The position numbers were made by a program, and so were the translations under genes. A stretch of 64,000 nt of DNA from Nocardia jiangxiensis NBRC 101359 (GTDB lineage: Bacteria; Actinomycetota; Actinomycetes; Mycobacteriales; Mycobacteriaceae): positions 124,001 through 188,000 of the forward strand of contig NZ_BAGB01000013.1 of NCBI RefSeq assembly GCF_000308615.1, written 5' to 3'. This document shows positions 33,880 to 42,061 of the stretch, piece after piece (position 1 is the stretch's first letter; each line of letters starts with the position of its first letter). Under the pieces are notes generated by a model, which had not been told where the DNA came from, made no database searches, and saw only the letters and a program-made list of their open reading frames with translations.

Positions 33880-34545
33880 CGCAGGCCGGAGCCTCGGGGT
33901 GATCGGTCGCATCTTCGCCGGACTGTCCAACCAGGTTCGGACCTCCTCCGGGGCGACGGTGCGCAGATCCAGCACATGAGTGTCGATGTCAGTGCTACCG
34001 AGTGCGGTATCGGCGAAATCCACTGGGGGCGAGGGGAATGTGTGCGAGGTTGAGCCGTGATCGAAGGTCAGGCCGACCGAGACTGTACTGTCACGCGACG
34101 ATCGAGTTCCGGATGGGCGATGCGCATCAGATCTTCGGGATGCCGCTGGTTGTAGCGGCGCACCCACTCCACGACATCGAGCGTCTCCCCGGTCCGCCAG
34201 AACGATCGCGCCTCGGCCAGCAGCGCGCGCGGATCGCCCTCTCCGCTGCGCACGTACCGGTCCATCGCGGCGCTGGTCGCATCGCCCCCTCGAGGAGGAG
34301 ACTGCGAAACCCCATGCGTTCCACGAGAAACCGCAAATACCTGGTGCGCAAGGACGGAAAGCTCATGCGTGTCGCGAGTCGACGCGCCCAGCGCGACAAC
34401 GCTCGCCTCACCGACCATCTCGCGCAACGGTTCCAGATCGGTGAGCGCCCCCTCGGAATCGCTGAGAGCCAGCGGCTGAGCATTCTGCTCGATCCATTGC
34501 GTCACAGTGCTGATCGAAGTAGTCGTGAGGCAATGCTGAAACCAG
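33880..34545 (-). pseudogene. Decayed erythromycin-esterase-family gene
   Basis: Three pieces of one gene read leftwards. From about 34510 the sequence TVTQWIEQNAQPL, then DLEPLREMVGEASVVALG and DTHELSVLAH fits the esterase N-terminus. One base too many (near 34343) shifts the reading to YLRFLVERMGFRSLLLEG. A missing G in a G-run (near 34289) restores the first frame (DATSAAMDRYVRSGEGDPRALLA). Near 34095 the reading jumps frame again into VGLTFDHGS, then [22 protein letters not shown], which fits the family C-terminus. About half of the usual 400 residues are missing. It fills the gap between thyA and cobF and encodes no functional enzyme. Confidence 0.75.
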
Positions 34546-34689
34546 GTGAAGCCGCAGCCGTGCTGCACAATATTCGGTCGTGTGACGGGTGTGGTGGCGA
34601 GTTGGGCCTGCGCGACGGCCGACCGTGCGTGCACCCGCAGGGCCCACCGGGGGAGCTGCTGGTCGGGGCGGTTTGGCAAGCTTGCCGAT

Positions 34690-35439
34690 GTGCGGAAGCT
34701 CTATGTGATCGGGATCGGGGCCGGTGATCCGGACCAGGTGACGGTGCAGGCCGTCAAGGCGATGCGCCGGGCCGAGGTGTTCTATGTCATCGGCAAGGGT
34801 GAGGCCAAGCGGGAGCTGGTCGAGGTGCGGACCGCGATTCTGGCCGAGCATATGGATCGGGAGTATCGGGTCGTGGAGATCGCCGATCCGCCGCGGGAGC
34901 GCACCGTCGCCGACGGGCAGTACCGCGAGGTCGTGCGGGATTGGCACGAACGGCGGGCGGCGTTGCTGGGCGAGGCGTTCGCCGAGCACGACGGTGTCGG
35001 GGCGATCCTGGTGTGGGGGGATCCCTCGCTGTACGACAGCACGTTGCGGATGATCGAGCGGGTCGATGCCCGCACGCCGCTGGATTACGAGGTGATTCCG
35101 GGGGTGACCAGCGCACAGGCCCTGGCCGCTCGGCATCGGATCGTGCTGCACGAGATCGGCGAGCCGGTGCACATCACCACCGGTCGCCGTCTGCGCGAGG
35201 AGGGGCTGCGGCCCGGTGTGCCCACGGTGGTGATGCTGGACGGCGAAACCTCGTTCACCGGCGTTCCCGGCGACGACGTGCACATCTGGTGGGGCGCGTA
35301 TCTGGGCATGCCCGACGAGGAGCTCATCGAGGGCCCGCTGCGTGCGGTGGAGTCACGAATCCTCCAGCGCCGCAACGAACTCCGCGAGGCGAAGGGGTGG
35401 ATCATGGACATCTACCTGCTCCGTCGCGGGGTCGGCTGA
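34690..35439 (+). CDS. cobF: Precorrin-6A synthase (deacetylating)
   Basis: This 249-aa SAM-dependent methyltransferase acts in the aerobic cobalamin pathway; it methylates C-1 of precorrin-5 with loss of acetate. The tetrapyrrole methylase fold is evident: KLYVIGIGAGDPDQVTVQA at the N-terminus, a GAILVWGDPSLYDST block, and YEVIPGVTSAQALAARH. The length and the C-terminal KGWIMDIYLLRRG match CobF rather than CobI, CobJ or CobM. GTG 34690 is chosen because family members begin two residues before KLYVIG; an upstream ATG would add unrelated sequence overlapping the esterase relic. No other cob genes are adjacent. Confidence 0.93.
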   Translation: MRKLYVIGIGAGDPDQVTVQAVKAMRRAEVFYVIGKGEAKRELVEVRTAILAEHMDREYRVVEIADPPRERTVADGQYREVVRDWHERRAALLGEAFAEHDGVGAILVWGDPSLYDSTLRMIERVDARTPLDYEVIPGVTSAQALAARHRIVLHEIGEPVHITTGRRLREEGLRPGVPTVVMLDGETSFTGVPGDDVHIWWGAYLGMPDEELIEGPLRAVESRILQRRNELREAKGWIMDIYLLRRGVG

Positions 35440-35510
35440 GTACGCCCGCCCCGGGCGGTGGTTCGGCGCTTCGGACGTGGATTGTCGGTGCTCGCCGGTA
35501 GTGTGCAGGG

Positions 35511-36377
35511 GTGCCCGAATTACCCGAGATCGTGGCGCTCGAGCGGTTCCTGGTCGAGCATGCGGTGGGTGCGGTGGTGGGGCGAGTGGATGTCGCGGCG
35601 CTGAGTGTGCTCAAGACATTCGATCCGCCGATCACCGCACTGTCCGGTCGTGATGTCACCGGGGCCGGGCATTGGGGGAAGCATCTGGGATTGAACTGCG
35701 GTGGTCTGTGGTTGATCACCCATCTGTCGCGGGGCGGTTGGCTGCGCTGGATCGATGAGCCGGGGCAGACCCCGCCCAAGCCGGGCAAGGGGCCGCTGGC
35801 GCTGCGAGTGCATCTGTTCACCCCCGAGGGAGCGACCCCTGCCTTCGATCTGACCGAGGCGGGGACGAAGAAACGCCTCGCCGTGTGGATCGTCGAGGAC
35901 CCCCGGAGCGTGCCCGGGATCGCCCGCCTGGGCCCGGACGCACTGGAGGTCACCGGCGAGGAATTCGCCGCCCTGCTGCACGGCACGCCCCAGCGACTCA
36001 AAACCGTGCTTGCCGATCAGGTGGTGATCGCCGGAATCGGCAATGCCTATTCCGACGAGATCCTCCACGCGGCAAAGCTTTCCCCGTTCGCCACGGCCAA
36101 CCGCCTGACCCCCGAGGAGGTCGAGCGGCTGTACGCGGCGATGCGCGAGATCCTCACCGATGCCATCGATCGCTCGGTCGGCCAGGAGGCGGCGAAACTC
36201 AAGGGCGAGAAGCGATCCGGGCTGCGCGTGCACGCCCGCACCGGGCTGCCCTGTCCGGTCTGCGGCGATACCGTGCGCGAGGTCGCGTACGCGGACAAGT
36301 CGTTCCAGTACTGCCCGACCTGTCAGACCGGCGGCAAAATTCTCGCCGACCGGCGCATGTCGCGGCTGCTGAAATAA
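35511..36377 (+). CDS. Fpg/Nei-family DNA glycosylase
   Basis: This 288-aa base-excision repair enzyme starts with GTG, giving the catalytic N-terminal proline in (M)PELPEI. Features in order: PELPE helix, GAGHWGKHLGL with the conserved lysine, a helix-two-turn-helix (AGIGNAYSDEILHAA), and a C-terminal four-cysteine zinc finger (CPVCGDT and CPTCQTGGK). It could be Fpg (8-oxoguanine) or a Nei-like enzyme for oxidised pyrimidines. The sequence diverges from standard mycobacterial Fpg, so I leave the symbol open. It follows cobF by about 70 bases. Confidence 0.9.
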   Translation: MPELPEIVALERFLVEHAVGAVVGRVDVAALSVLKTFDPPITALSGRDVTGAGHWGKHLGLNCGGLWLITHLSRGGWLRWIDEPGQTPPKPGKGPLALRVHLFTPEGATPAFDLTEAGTKKRLAVWIVEDPRSVPGIARLGPDALEVTGEEFAALLHGTPQRLKTVLADQVVIAGIGNAYSDEILHAAKLSPFATANRLTPEEVERLYAAMREILTDAIDRSVGQEAAKLKGEKRSGLRVHARTGLPCPVCGDTVREVAYADKSFQYCPTCQTGGKILADRRMSRLLK

Positions 36378-36383
36378 GGCGGC

Positions 36384-37232
36384 TCAGGCCCCCGTGGAAG
36401 GTGGTTGATAGCCCGCGATACCGAGGTGCGCACCGATTTCCGCGAGTGCGTCCACGATCGTCCGGCCGTTCAACTGGGGCCATCCGGTGAATATCGCGGG
36501 CATCGCGTCCCGCGTGCCTTCGCCGCCGAGTTGATCGATCGTCAGATCCGTATGGTAGAGCAGCCATTTCAGGGCGTCGCCGACAGAGACCTGATTTCCG
36601 TATGCGTCGGTGATGGTGTCGCTCAACTGCATATCTCCTCCTGGGCTCCATTGGCCGAAATCAGCTGTCAGGGATTGGTCGATATCGCATTCGACGCCAT
36701 TGACGTAGGCGTATCCGAGCGAGACGTTCTGCAGAATATTGATGCGCGGATCCTGATTTCCGCCACTCCACGCCTGCGTCTGCCATCCCCAGGTGGCCAC
36801 GCCCGCGTCCAGTGCCCGCGAGACGGGCCAGTAACCGCCGTAGATGCCCACGTTGTTCGTGCCGAGAACGGTTGCCGCGCCTTGGAGGTAGGCGTTGATC
36901 GGGGTCTGCTGTTCGGGTGTGGCGTCGAAATCGGCCGAGAAATAGATCGGGCGGCTCGCGGAACCGCCGCAGGCGAGTGCCTGATTCAATGCCGCCTGCG
37001 CATCGGAACGTCCGGCATCGTATCCGTCCAGCATCCGATCGGCCGTGGTCTCCCAATTCGAGACTATGTCGATACCGTTGGCGCGCAGATCATCCGCTTC
37101 GGCGGGAGTGAGCAGTTTCCCGGGGAGTCCCGGACCGCCCGATGCGAGATAGCGGCACACGAATCGATATCCGGCAGCCGCGATGGCCGCGCCCCCGGGA
37201 ATTCCTCCGGCGTAATCCAAGCCGTTGGTCAT
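36384..37232 (-). CDS. DUF1906 glycoside-hydrolase-like protein
   Basis: This 282-aa protein begins with a DUF1906 domain (residues about 1-195), a TIM-barrel fold related to glycoside hydrolases: GLDYAGGIPGGAAIAAAGYRFVCRYL, LTPAEADDLRANGIDIVSNWE, IYFSADFDA, NNVGIYGGYW and ATWGWQTQAWSG. A C-terminal part of about 70 residues (SDTITDAYGNQVSVGDALKW and after) resembles the small accessory domains of actinophage endolysins. No signal peptide is visible. A cell-wall-related role is plausible but unproven. Confidence 0.85.
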   Translation of the reverse strand: MTNGLDYAGGIPGGAAIAAAGYRFVCRYLASGGPGLPGKLLTPAEADDLRANGIDIVSNWETTADRMLDGYDAGRSDAQAALNQALACGGSASRPIYFSADFDATPEQQTPINAYLQGAATVLGTNNVGIYGGYWPVSRALDAGVATWGWQTQAWSGGNQDPRINILQNVSLGYAYVNGVECDIDQSLTADFGQWSPGGDMQLSDTITDAYGNQVSVGDALKWLLYHTDLTIDQLGGEGTRDAMPAIFTGWPQLNGRTIVDALAEIGAHLGIAGYQPPSTGA

Positions 37233-37494
37233 GTCACTCCTCCCCGATCGACGATGAGCCTGATTCGGCCTCGGGCAAGTGAGATTTCATCATGAAAGAA
37301 CTGGCATGCATACGAATTCCTCACTCTTCCAAGGGAATCGAGAGACAGTACGCGAACCGTCCCTTCAATCTTGGCAGAGTGCGGCGCAACGGGCAAGCAA
37401 ATCCGCCGCCGAAATCCGCTGCGGTACGGCGGCGGCGAGAAAACGGACGTCCAGTTCGATGCGGATCGGTAAAACTGTTGCAGTACAACGGAAT

Positions 37495-38349
37495 CTACAT
37501 ATCTTCGGCCTTCCGCACGGCGGTGGTCGCGGCGGTGGTGTACGGCATCGTGAAGCTGCCGCCCATGTCATCGATCACCGCGCCGACGCCCGCCAGGATC
37601 TCGGCCAGCCGATCCGGTTCGAGCCGGGTGAACAGACCCGTCGTCGGCAACTGGTCGAGCCATTCGTCGCGGGTGTAGGTGCACTGCCACTCGAACTGCC
37701 ACCGTTGCGGCTCCTCGAATACGCCGCTGGCGCGAATGCCGTCGGCGGCCATGTCGAAGAATCCCTGATAGGCGTCCAGGGCCGGGCGGGCCGGCTGATC
37801 GGCGAACGGCGAGTCGGGGATCACCTGCCGGTAGACCGCGTGGACGCGCTCGGCTATCTCGGGCGGCAACTGGAACACGTGGTTGAACGGTGCGAGCAGC
37901 CCGCCGGGGCGTAGCACTCGCCCGGCCTGCGCGGCTCCGGCGATCGGATCCACCCAGTGCCACGCCGTTCCCGAGACCACCGCGTCGAATCGGCGACCGC
38001 GCGATTCCCACTGCTCGAAAGTGGCCACCTCGGTGTCGATTCCGGTTCCCCGTGCGAACTCGGCCATCCGGGCATCGGGTTCCACGCCGAGCACCGTGCA
38101 TCGCAGGTCCCGGAACTGCCGTGCGGCGATGCCGGTTCCGGAACCGACGTCGAGGATCTCACCGCCGGGCGCGGCATCGCGGATTCGCTCGATCAGCTCC
38201 CTGGGGTAGGGCGGGCGGGCGCGGTCGTAGCGGGCGGCGTCCACGCCGAAGGATTCGGCCATGGCGCGGGCCTTGTGCGGGGTGGCCGCGGAGGGTGTCC
38301 GGTCCGGCTCGGGTCGGGATCGCGGCTGTTCGGACGGTAGAGTGGGCAT
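37495..38349 (-). CDS. Class I SAM-dependent methyltransferase
   Basis: This 284-aa protein has the SAM-binding motif GEILDVGSGTGIAARQF, followed by LGVEPDARMAEFA (acidic residue for the ribose), then FDAVVSGTAWHWVD and VLRPGGLLAPFNHV. The fold resembles UbiE/trans-aconitate-type small-molecule methyltransferases. The start ATG 38349 lies inside the first of two palindromes shared with the divergent TetR gene, so it is probably repressed by that protein. The substrate is unknown. It may serve in detoxification or secondary metabolism. Confidence 0.88.
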   Translation of the reverse strand: MPTLPSEQPRSRPEPDRTPSAATPHKARAMAESFGVDAARYDRARPPYPRELIERIRDAAPGGEILDVGSGTGIAARQFRDLRCTVLGVEPDARMAEFARGTGIDTEVATFEQWESRGRRFDAVVSGTAWHWVDPIAGAAQAGRVLRPGGLLAPFNHVFQLPPEIAERVHAVYRQVIPDSPFADQPARPALDAYQGFFDMAADGIRASGVFEEPQRWQFEWQCTYTRDEWLDQLPTTGLFTRLEPDRLAEILAGVGAVIDDMGGSFTMPYTTAATTAVRKAEDM

Positions 38350-38378
38350 GTGCCCACGGTAGTGGGCGCATGCCCACT
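38342..38378. promoter_or_regulatory. Twin palindromes between methyltransferase and tetR: probable TetR operators
   Basis: Two near-perfect palindromes, GTGGGCATGTGCCCAC (38342-38357) and GTGGGCGCATGCCCAC (38362-38377), have centres 20 bp apart, two helical turns. They share GTGGGC/GCCCAC arms and cover the methyltransferase start codon. They lie 54 bases before the tetR GTG, so one bound regulator could control both genes. Confidence 0.75.
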
Positions 38379-38431
38379 CGGCAATGATCCGGGCGATCGA
38401 TCGCGTTCGCCCTGAGCGGAAAGGAGTGCCG

Positions 38432-39019
38432 GTGCCCACGGGAGTGGCCCTGCGCGATGTGCGCGAGCAGCTGTTCGGTGCGGCCGAACGCATCCTGCTC
38501 CGAGACGGTCCCGACGCGCTGACCAGCCGGGCGGTCACGACGGAGGCGGGTTGCGCGAAGGGTGTACTGCACCGGCACTTCACGGATTTCGACGAATTCC
38601 TGGCCGAACTCGTCCAGGACCGGATCACCCGGATCGGCGCGCAGGCACACGCGTTGACGGAGTCCGCCGGGACCGGAACGGTTGTCGCGAATCTCACCGG
38701 CGCGCTGACGGATCTGTTCGGCACCGTCGCCGTCTCGATCGTCAGCCTCGTCATCTTCCGCGACGAACTGCGGGCCCGGCTGCGTCGCACCCATCGGACG
38801 GGAATCCCGTTGCTGCGCGAGGCGGGTGAGATGATCGCGGCCTACCTGCGGCGTGAGCGCGAACTGGGGCGCATCGCCGCAGACGCCGATATCGACACTC
38901 TCGCACCGACATTGATCGGCGCGGCGCATATGCGCTTCGCCGACCGGTCCGCGCCACCGGAACCCGAACAGGTCGCGAAGATGGTGACCACGGTCCTGGC
39001 CGCGGCGTTGCCGGGGTAG
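38432..39019 (+). CDS. TetR-family transcriptional regulator
   Basis: This 195-aa protein has an N-terminal HTH (LRDVREQLFGAAERILLRDG, then SRAVTTEAGCAKGVLHRHF) and a helical ligand-binding domain. GTG 38432 is chosen because AAGGAG ends five bases upstream; an in-frame ATG at 38384 would add 16 unusual residues and intrude on the operator. It diverges from the methyltransferase gene and probably binds the twin palindromes between them, controlling itself and its neighbour. The inducer is unknown. Confidence 0.9.
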   Translation: MPTGVALRDVREQLFGAAERILLRDGPDALTSRAVTTEAGCAKGVLHRHFTDFDEFLAELVQDRITRIGAQAHALTESAGTGTVVANLTGALTDLFGTVAVSIVSLVIFRDELRARLRRTHRTGIPLLREAGEMIAAYLRRERELGRIAADADIDTLAPTLIGAAHMRFADRSAPPEPEQVAKMVTTVLAAALPG

Positions 39020-39023
39020 CGGC

Positions 39024-40523
39024 TCAGCTCGCCACCTGGACCCGAACCCCTTCCCAGGCAAGGCGTTTGGACTTGTCTGGATCCACCTCGAGTCGCGGCG
39101 GGGAGTCGATGACGCGGGTGGTGCGGCGCTGCTCGCTGTATTCGGGCCAGGACGACAGCGGTGTGCCGGTCCGCGCGAAAGCCAGCCAGTTGTCCTGGAA
39201 TTCGCGCTGTACCGCGCGGAAACCCCTGCGCCCGCCCGCGGCGGTGAGCGCCCGGCCGATCGCGGAGTCCACCCCGCCGAAGACCGGGATCAGATCCAGC
39301 GCGTGCGTCGCGCCGAAACCGGCCAGCCGGACCGCGCGCGGTGCGAAGTCGAAGCGGTAGGCGTAGGTCGGCGCGTAGCGGCTGTGCCCGGCCATCACCT
39401 CGAGCGAGGGCCGCCAGAACACGAAATCACCGCCCGCGCGCACCGCGGTCTTCGGGGCCGGGTAACCGGGATAGGCTGCGGTGATACGGGCTTCGGCGCC
39501 CTCGGAACCGGTCAGGACCTTGCGCATGCGCTCCGGAGTGGTCGGCAGGGTGTCGTCGAAGCGCGTGAACAGCGTCGCCTCGTCGCGGTTGGTGCCGATG
39601 ATCAGCGGCAGCCGGTGGGCCGTGCCGTTCACGATCGCGTCGATCGGAGCCTCGGGCAGATATTCGCCGTCCACGACCGGGGAGGTGGCGAAGGTACCCG
39701 GATACTGCCGGGTCCACTTGCCCAGCCGGGATTCCACCGCCTTGCGGATATCGTTGGCGCTGGCCTCGCCGAGTGCCTGCGCCGCGTTTTCCGGTGTGGC
39801 GCCGAGCTTTTCGACGCAGGTGCGGGCGAACAGCCGGGCCTGTTCGGCGGTGATCGCCCAGTCGGCGGGTGCGCTCTGGGCGATACCGCGATGGAACAGG
39901 CCGCCCGCGGCGGGCGTGGCCAGCAGCGAGAGCACCGCGTGCGCGCCCGCGGATTCGCCGAATATCGTGACGTTGTTCGGATCTCCGCCGAATGCGGCGA
40001 TGTTGCGCTGCACCCACTCGAGCGCCGCCACCTGATCGCGCAGACCGAGGTTCGAGTCGAAAGGACGTTCGGGCGTGGAGAATTCGCTGAAATCGACATA
40101 GCCGAACGCGCCGAGCCGATAGTTGATCGATACGACGACGACGTCGCCGCGAACCGCCAGGCGCGTGCCCGAATACAGGCTCAGCGCCGAGGTGCCGATC
40201 AGGTACGCGCCGCCGTGGATGAACACCATGACCGGTCGCGGGGTGGCGGACGGCTCCGCCGGGGCGACCACGTTCAGCGTCAGGCAATCCTCGCCGGTCG
40301 GCTGTGTGGTGCGTGGGCCGATCCGGGCGCCCGAGCGATGCTGCATCGCGGCGAATCCGAATTCGGTGACATCACGCACCCCCTGCCACGGCTGCACCGG
40401 TTGCGGAGCCCGGAACCGCAGCTCGCCGACCGGAGCGGCCGCGTAGGGAATGGAACGCCAGCGCACCACGTGACGGCCGCGATGGCCGCGAACCACGCCG
40501 TCCGCGGTGGAAATCTCTGCCAT
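39024..40523 (-). CDS. Type B carboxylesterase
   Basis: This 499-aa alpha/beta hydrolase has classic family blocks: RSIPYAAAPVGELRFRAPQP, EDCLTLNVVAP, MVFIHGGAYLIG (oxyanion hole), NYRLGAFGYVDF, and the nucleophile in NNVTIFGESAGAHAVLSLL. The length is normal and no signal peptide is seen, so it is probably cytoplasmic. It hydrolyses ester or amide bonds of unknown xenobiotic or lipid substrates. It is the last gene of an arsR-DUF2630-esterase run with only 10 and 17 bases between genes, so it may be controlled by the ArsR protein. Confidence 0.93.
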   Translation of the reverse strand: MAEISTADGVVRGHRGRHVVRWRSIPYAAAPVGELRFRAPQPVQPWQGVRDVTEFGFAAMQHRSGARIGPRTTQPTGEDCLTLNVVAPAEPSATPRPVMVFIHGGAYLIGTSALSLYSGTRLAVRGDVVVVSINYRLGAFGYVDFSEFSTPERPFDSNLGLRDQVAALEWVQRNIAAFGGDPNNVTIFGESAGAHAVLSLLATPAAGGLFHRGIAQSAPADWAITAEQARLFARTCVEKLGATPENAAQALGEASANDIRKAVESRLGKWTRQYPGTFATSPVVDGEYLPEAPIDAIVNGTAHRLPLIIGTNRDEATLFTRFDDTLPTTPERMRKVLTGSEGAEARITAAYPGYPAPKTAVRAGGDFVFWRPSLEVMAGHSRYAPTYAYRFDFAPRAVRLAGFGATHALDLIPVFGGVDSAIGRALTAAGGRRGFRAVQREFQDNWLAFARTGTPLSSWPEYSEQRRTTRVIDSPPRLEVDPDKSKRLAWEGVRVQVAS

Positions 40524-40540
40524 GGGGACGATGGTAGCTG

Positions 40541-40786
40541 TTACTGCAGGTATCCCTCGACCTGCTTGGCCGGGTTGACCTGGGCATCATCGGGATCGCC
40601 ACCCTGATCGATCCGGGCCCGCCGCTGCCGCAGCAGGTCCCAGCACTGGTCGAGCTGTACTTCCAGCTCGGCCAACTGCGCCCGCTCGGCCTCCTGGCCG
40701 AGCGCCCCCTGTGCCGCCTTGGACCGGAGCTGATGCTCCCGATCCACCAGTTCGGTGATTCGCGCGAGGACATCATGTTCGGACAT
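40541..40786 (-). CDS. DUF2630 family protein
   Basis: This 81-aa protein is almost wholly helical: EHDVLARITELVDREHQLRS, then a Gln/Glu/Ala-rich coiled-coil segment and LDQCWDLLRQRRARIDQGGDPDDAQ near the end. It matches the small actinobacterial DUF2630 family, of unknown function. It sits 10 bases after the ArsR gene and 17 bases before the esterase gene, so it is probably translated from the same transcript. Confidence 0.88.
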   Translation of the reverse strand: MSEHDVLARITELVDREHQLRSKAAQGALGQEAERAQLAELEVQLDQCWDLLRQRRARIDQGGDPDDAQVNPAKQVEGYLQ

Positions 40787-40796
40787 GAGGCCGAGT

Positions 40797-41183
40797 TTAG
40801 TGGCCTCCGGCCTGTCGAGCGTGCACGGCGGGGATCCCGTGGGCGGTTCGGTCGGGGGACGGGCGCCGGTACTGGTGCCGACGCTGCGGAGCCTGGGGGG
40901 AGTGCAGATCCGGACGGGGTGGCTGAGGGAATTGCGACAGCCATGAGGTCAGACGGTGGAGTCCGTCGATATCGACGGTGTAGAACCGGTTCATACCGGC
41001 GGGGCGCACCGTTGCCAGACCATTGTCGAGTAGTGCCTTGAGATGCTGTGATACCGCTGCTTCGGAAATTCCGCGTTGTTCACTGATGGCTCGGGTGATC
41101 GCTCCGGAACTTTTTTCACCCGATGCGAGCAATTCGAGAATTTGTCGGCGAGCCGGGTTGCCGAGAACTCCAAAGGCGTCCAT
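40797..41183 (-). CDS. ArsR-family transcriptional regulator
   Basis: This 128-aa protein has a winged HTH in the first 85 residues: FGVLGNPARRQILELLASGE, then SEAAVSQHLKALLDNGLATVR (recognition helix) and MNRFYTVDIDGLHRLTSWL. No cysteine metal site is visible in the alpha-3 region, so metal sensing is doubtful. After residue 95 the protein continues with a Pro/Arg/His-rich tail not typical of the family, possibly from a frameshifted 3' end. It heads the arsR-DUF2630-esterase run. An 18-base palindrome lies just before its start codon. Confidence 0.88.
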   Translation of the reverse strand: MDAFGVLGNPARRQILELLASGEKSSGAITRAISEQRGISEAAVSQHLKALLDNGLATVRPAGMNRFYTVDIDGLHRLTSWLSQFPQPPRPDLHSPQAPQRRHQYRRPSPDRTAHGIPAVHARQAGGH

Positions 41184-41191
41184 ATGGAAAT

Positions 41192-41209
41192 AATAGAGAA
41201 ATCTGTATT
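41192..41209. promoter_or_regulatory. Palindrome before arsR, possible self-operator
   Basis: AATAGAGA and TCTGTATT are inverted repeats (7 of 8 positions) separated by two bases, in a locally AT-rich patch 9 bases upstream of the arsR ATG at 41183. The position and 18-base length suit an ArsR dimer. There is no direct evidence of binding. Confidence 0.4.
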
Positions 41210-41283
41210 AGAGGACGATGAGAAGGTGATCGACGTCCTGGTTTGCGCGGCCCGGCACGGGGAACCGCCGCGTACGCGGCGGA

Positions 41284-42051
41284 TCAGACCTCCGTGACGT
41301 ATGCCGAGGTGGCCGCCAGTGCGAGTGTGTCGTCATCGCTGAAATGGATTCTCGCGTTGACCCGGTAGACCTCGCGCAGCATATCCTCGGTGATCACTTC
41401 GCGTGGTGTGCCGACGGTGTGCACGGTGCCATCGTGCAGCACCACGACATGGTCGGCGAAACGCGCCGCATGCGTCAGGTCGTGAATTGTGGTAATCACG
41501 ACCGCGGGTTGTTCCTCGGCATATTGCCGGACGAGTTCGAGCATTTTCAGTTGATTGTGCAGGTCCAGACTGCTCGTCGGTTCGTCGAGTAACAGCACCG
41601 ACGGGCGTCGCACGATGGCCTGGGCCAGGCTCACCAATTGTCGTTGCCCGCCGGACAGATGTGCCATCCTGCGATCGGCGAACTCGGTGAGGCCGACCTG
41701 TTCCAGGACGTCGGACACCAGATCCACGGTGGCGCGTTCGACCCGGAATCCGGCCCGCTGCTGATAGGCCAGCAGCACGTTCTCGAAGACGGTCAGCGTG
41801 GTGGCAGGCGGCGGATCCTGCGGCAGGTACAGCACCGAACCTTGCTGACCTGCGCCGTTACCGTTGCCGAGCGTGATCGTGCCGGAATGCCGATGCAGTC
41901 CCGCGATGCAGCGCAGCAGCGTGGACTTCCCGGCCCCGTTGGGGCCCACGACCGCGTACACCTCACCGGGCTGGAACGCCGGGAGCGAGATCGACCGCAG
42001 AATCGGGGTGTGGCCGTAGGTGAAGTCCAGATTCTCGACAGTGATGGTCAT
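41284..42051 (-). CDS. Ferric-chelate ABC importer, ATP-binding protein
   Basis: This 255-aa ATPase belongs to the FecE/FepC class. Walker A is VVGPNGAGKST, the signature is HLSGGQRQL, Walker B is SVLLLDEPTSSLD, and the switch histidine follows in ITTIHDLTHAA. It powers import of a chelated metal by the permease and lipoprotein encoded upstream on the same strand. An inserted TnpB element separates it from the permease gene, placing about 860 bases between permease stop and ATPase start. Its ribosome site is therefore right at the element edge and expression may be altered. Iron-box-like sequences stand at the head of the operon. Confidence 0.93.
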   Translation of the reverse strand: MTITVENLDFTYGHTPILRSISLPAFQPGEVYAVVGPNGAGKSTLLRCIAGLHRHSGTITLGNGNGAGQQGSVLYLPQDPPPATTLTVFENVLLAYQQRAGFRVERATVDLVSDVLEQVGLTEFADRRMAHLSGGQRQLVSLAQAIVRRPSVLLLDEPTSSLDLHNQLKMLELVRQYAEEQPAVVITTIHDLTHAARFADHVVVLHDGTVHTVGTPREVITEDMLREVYRVNARIHFSDDDTLALAATSAYVTEV

Positions 42052-42061
42052 CGGGGATGCG

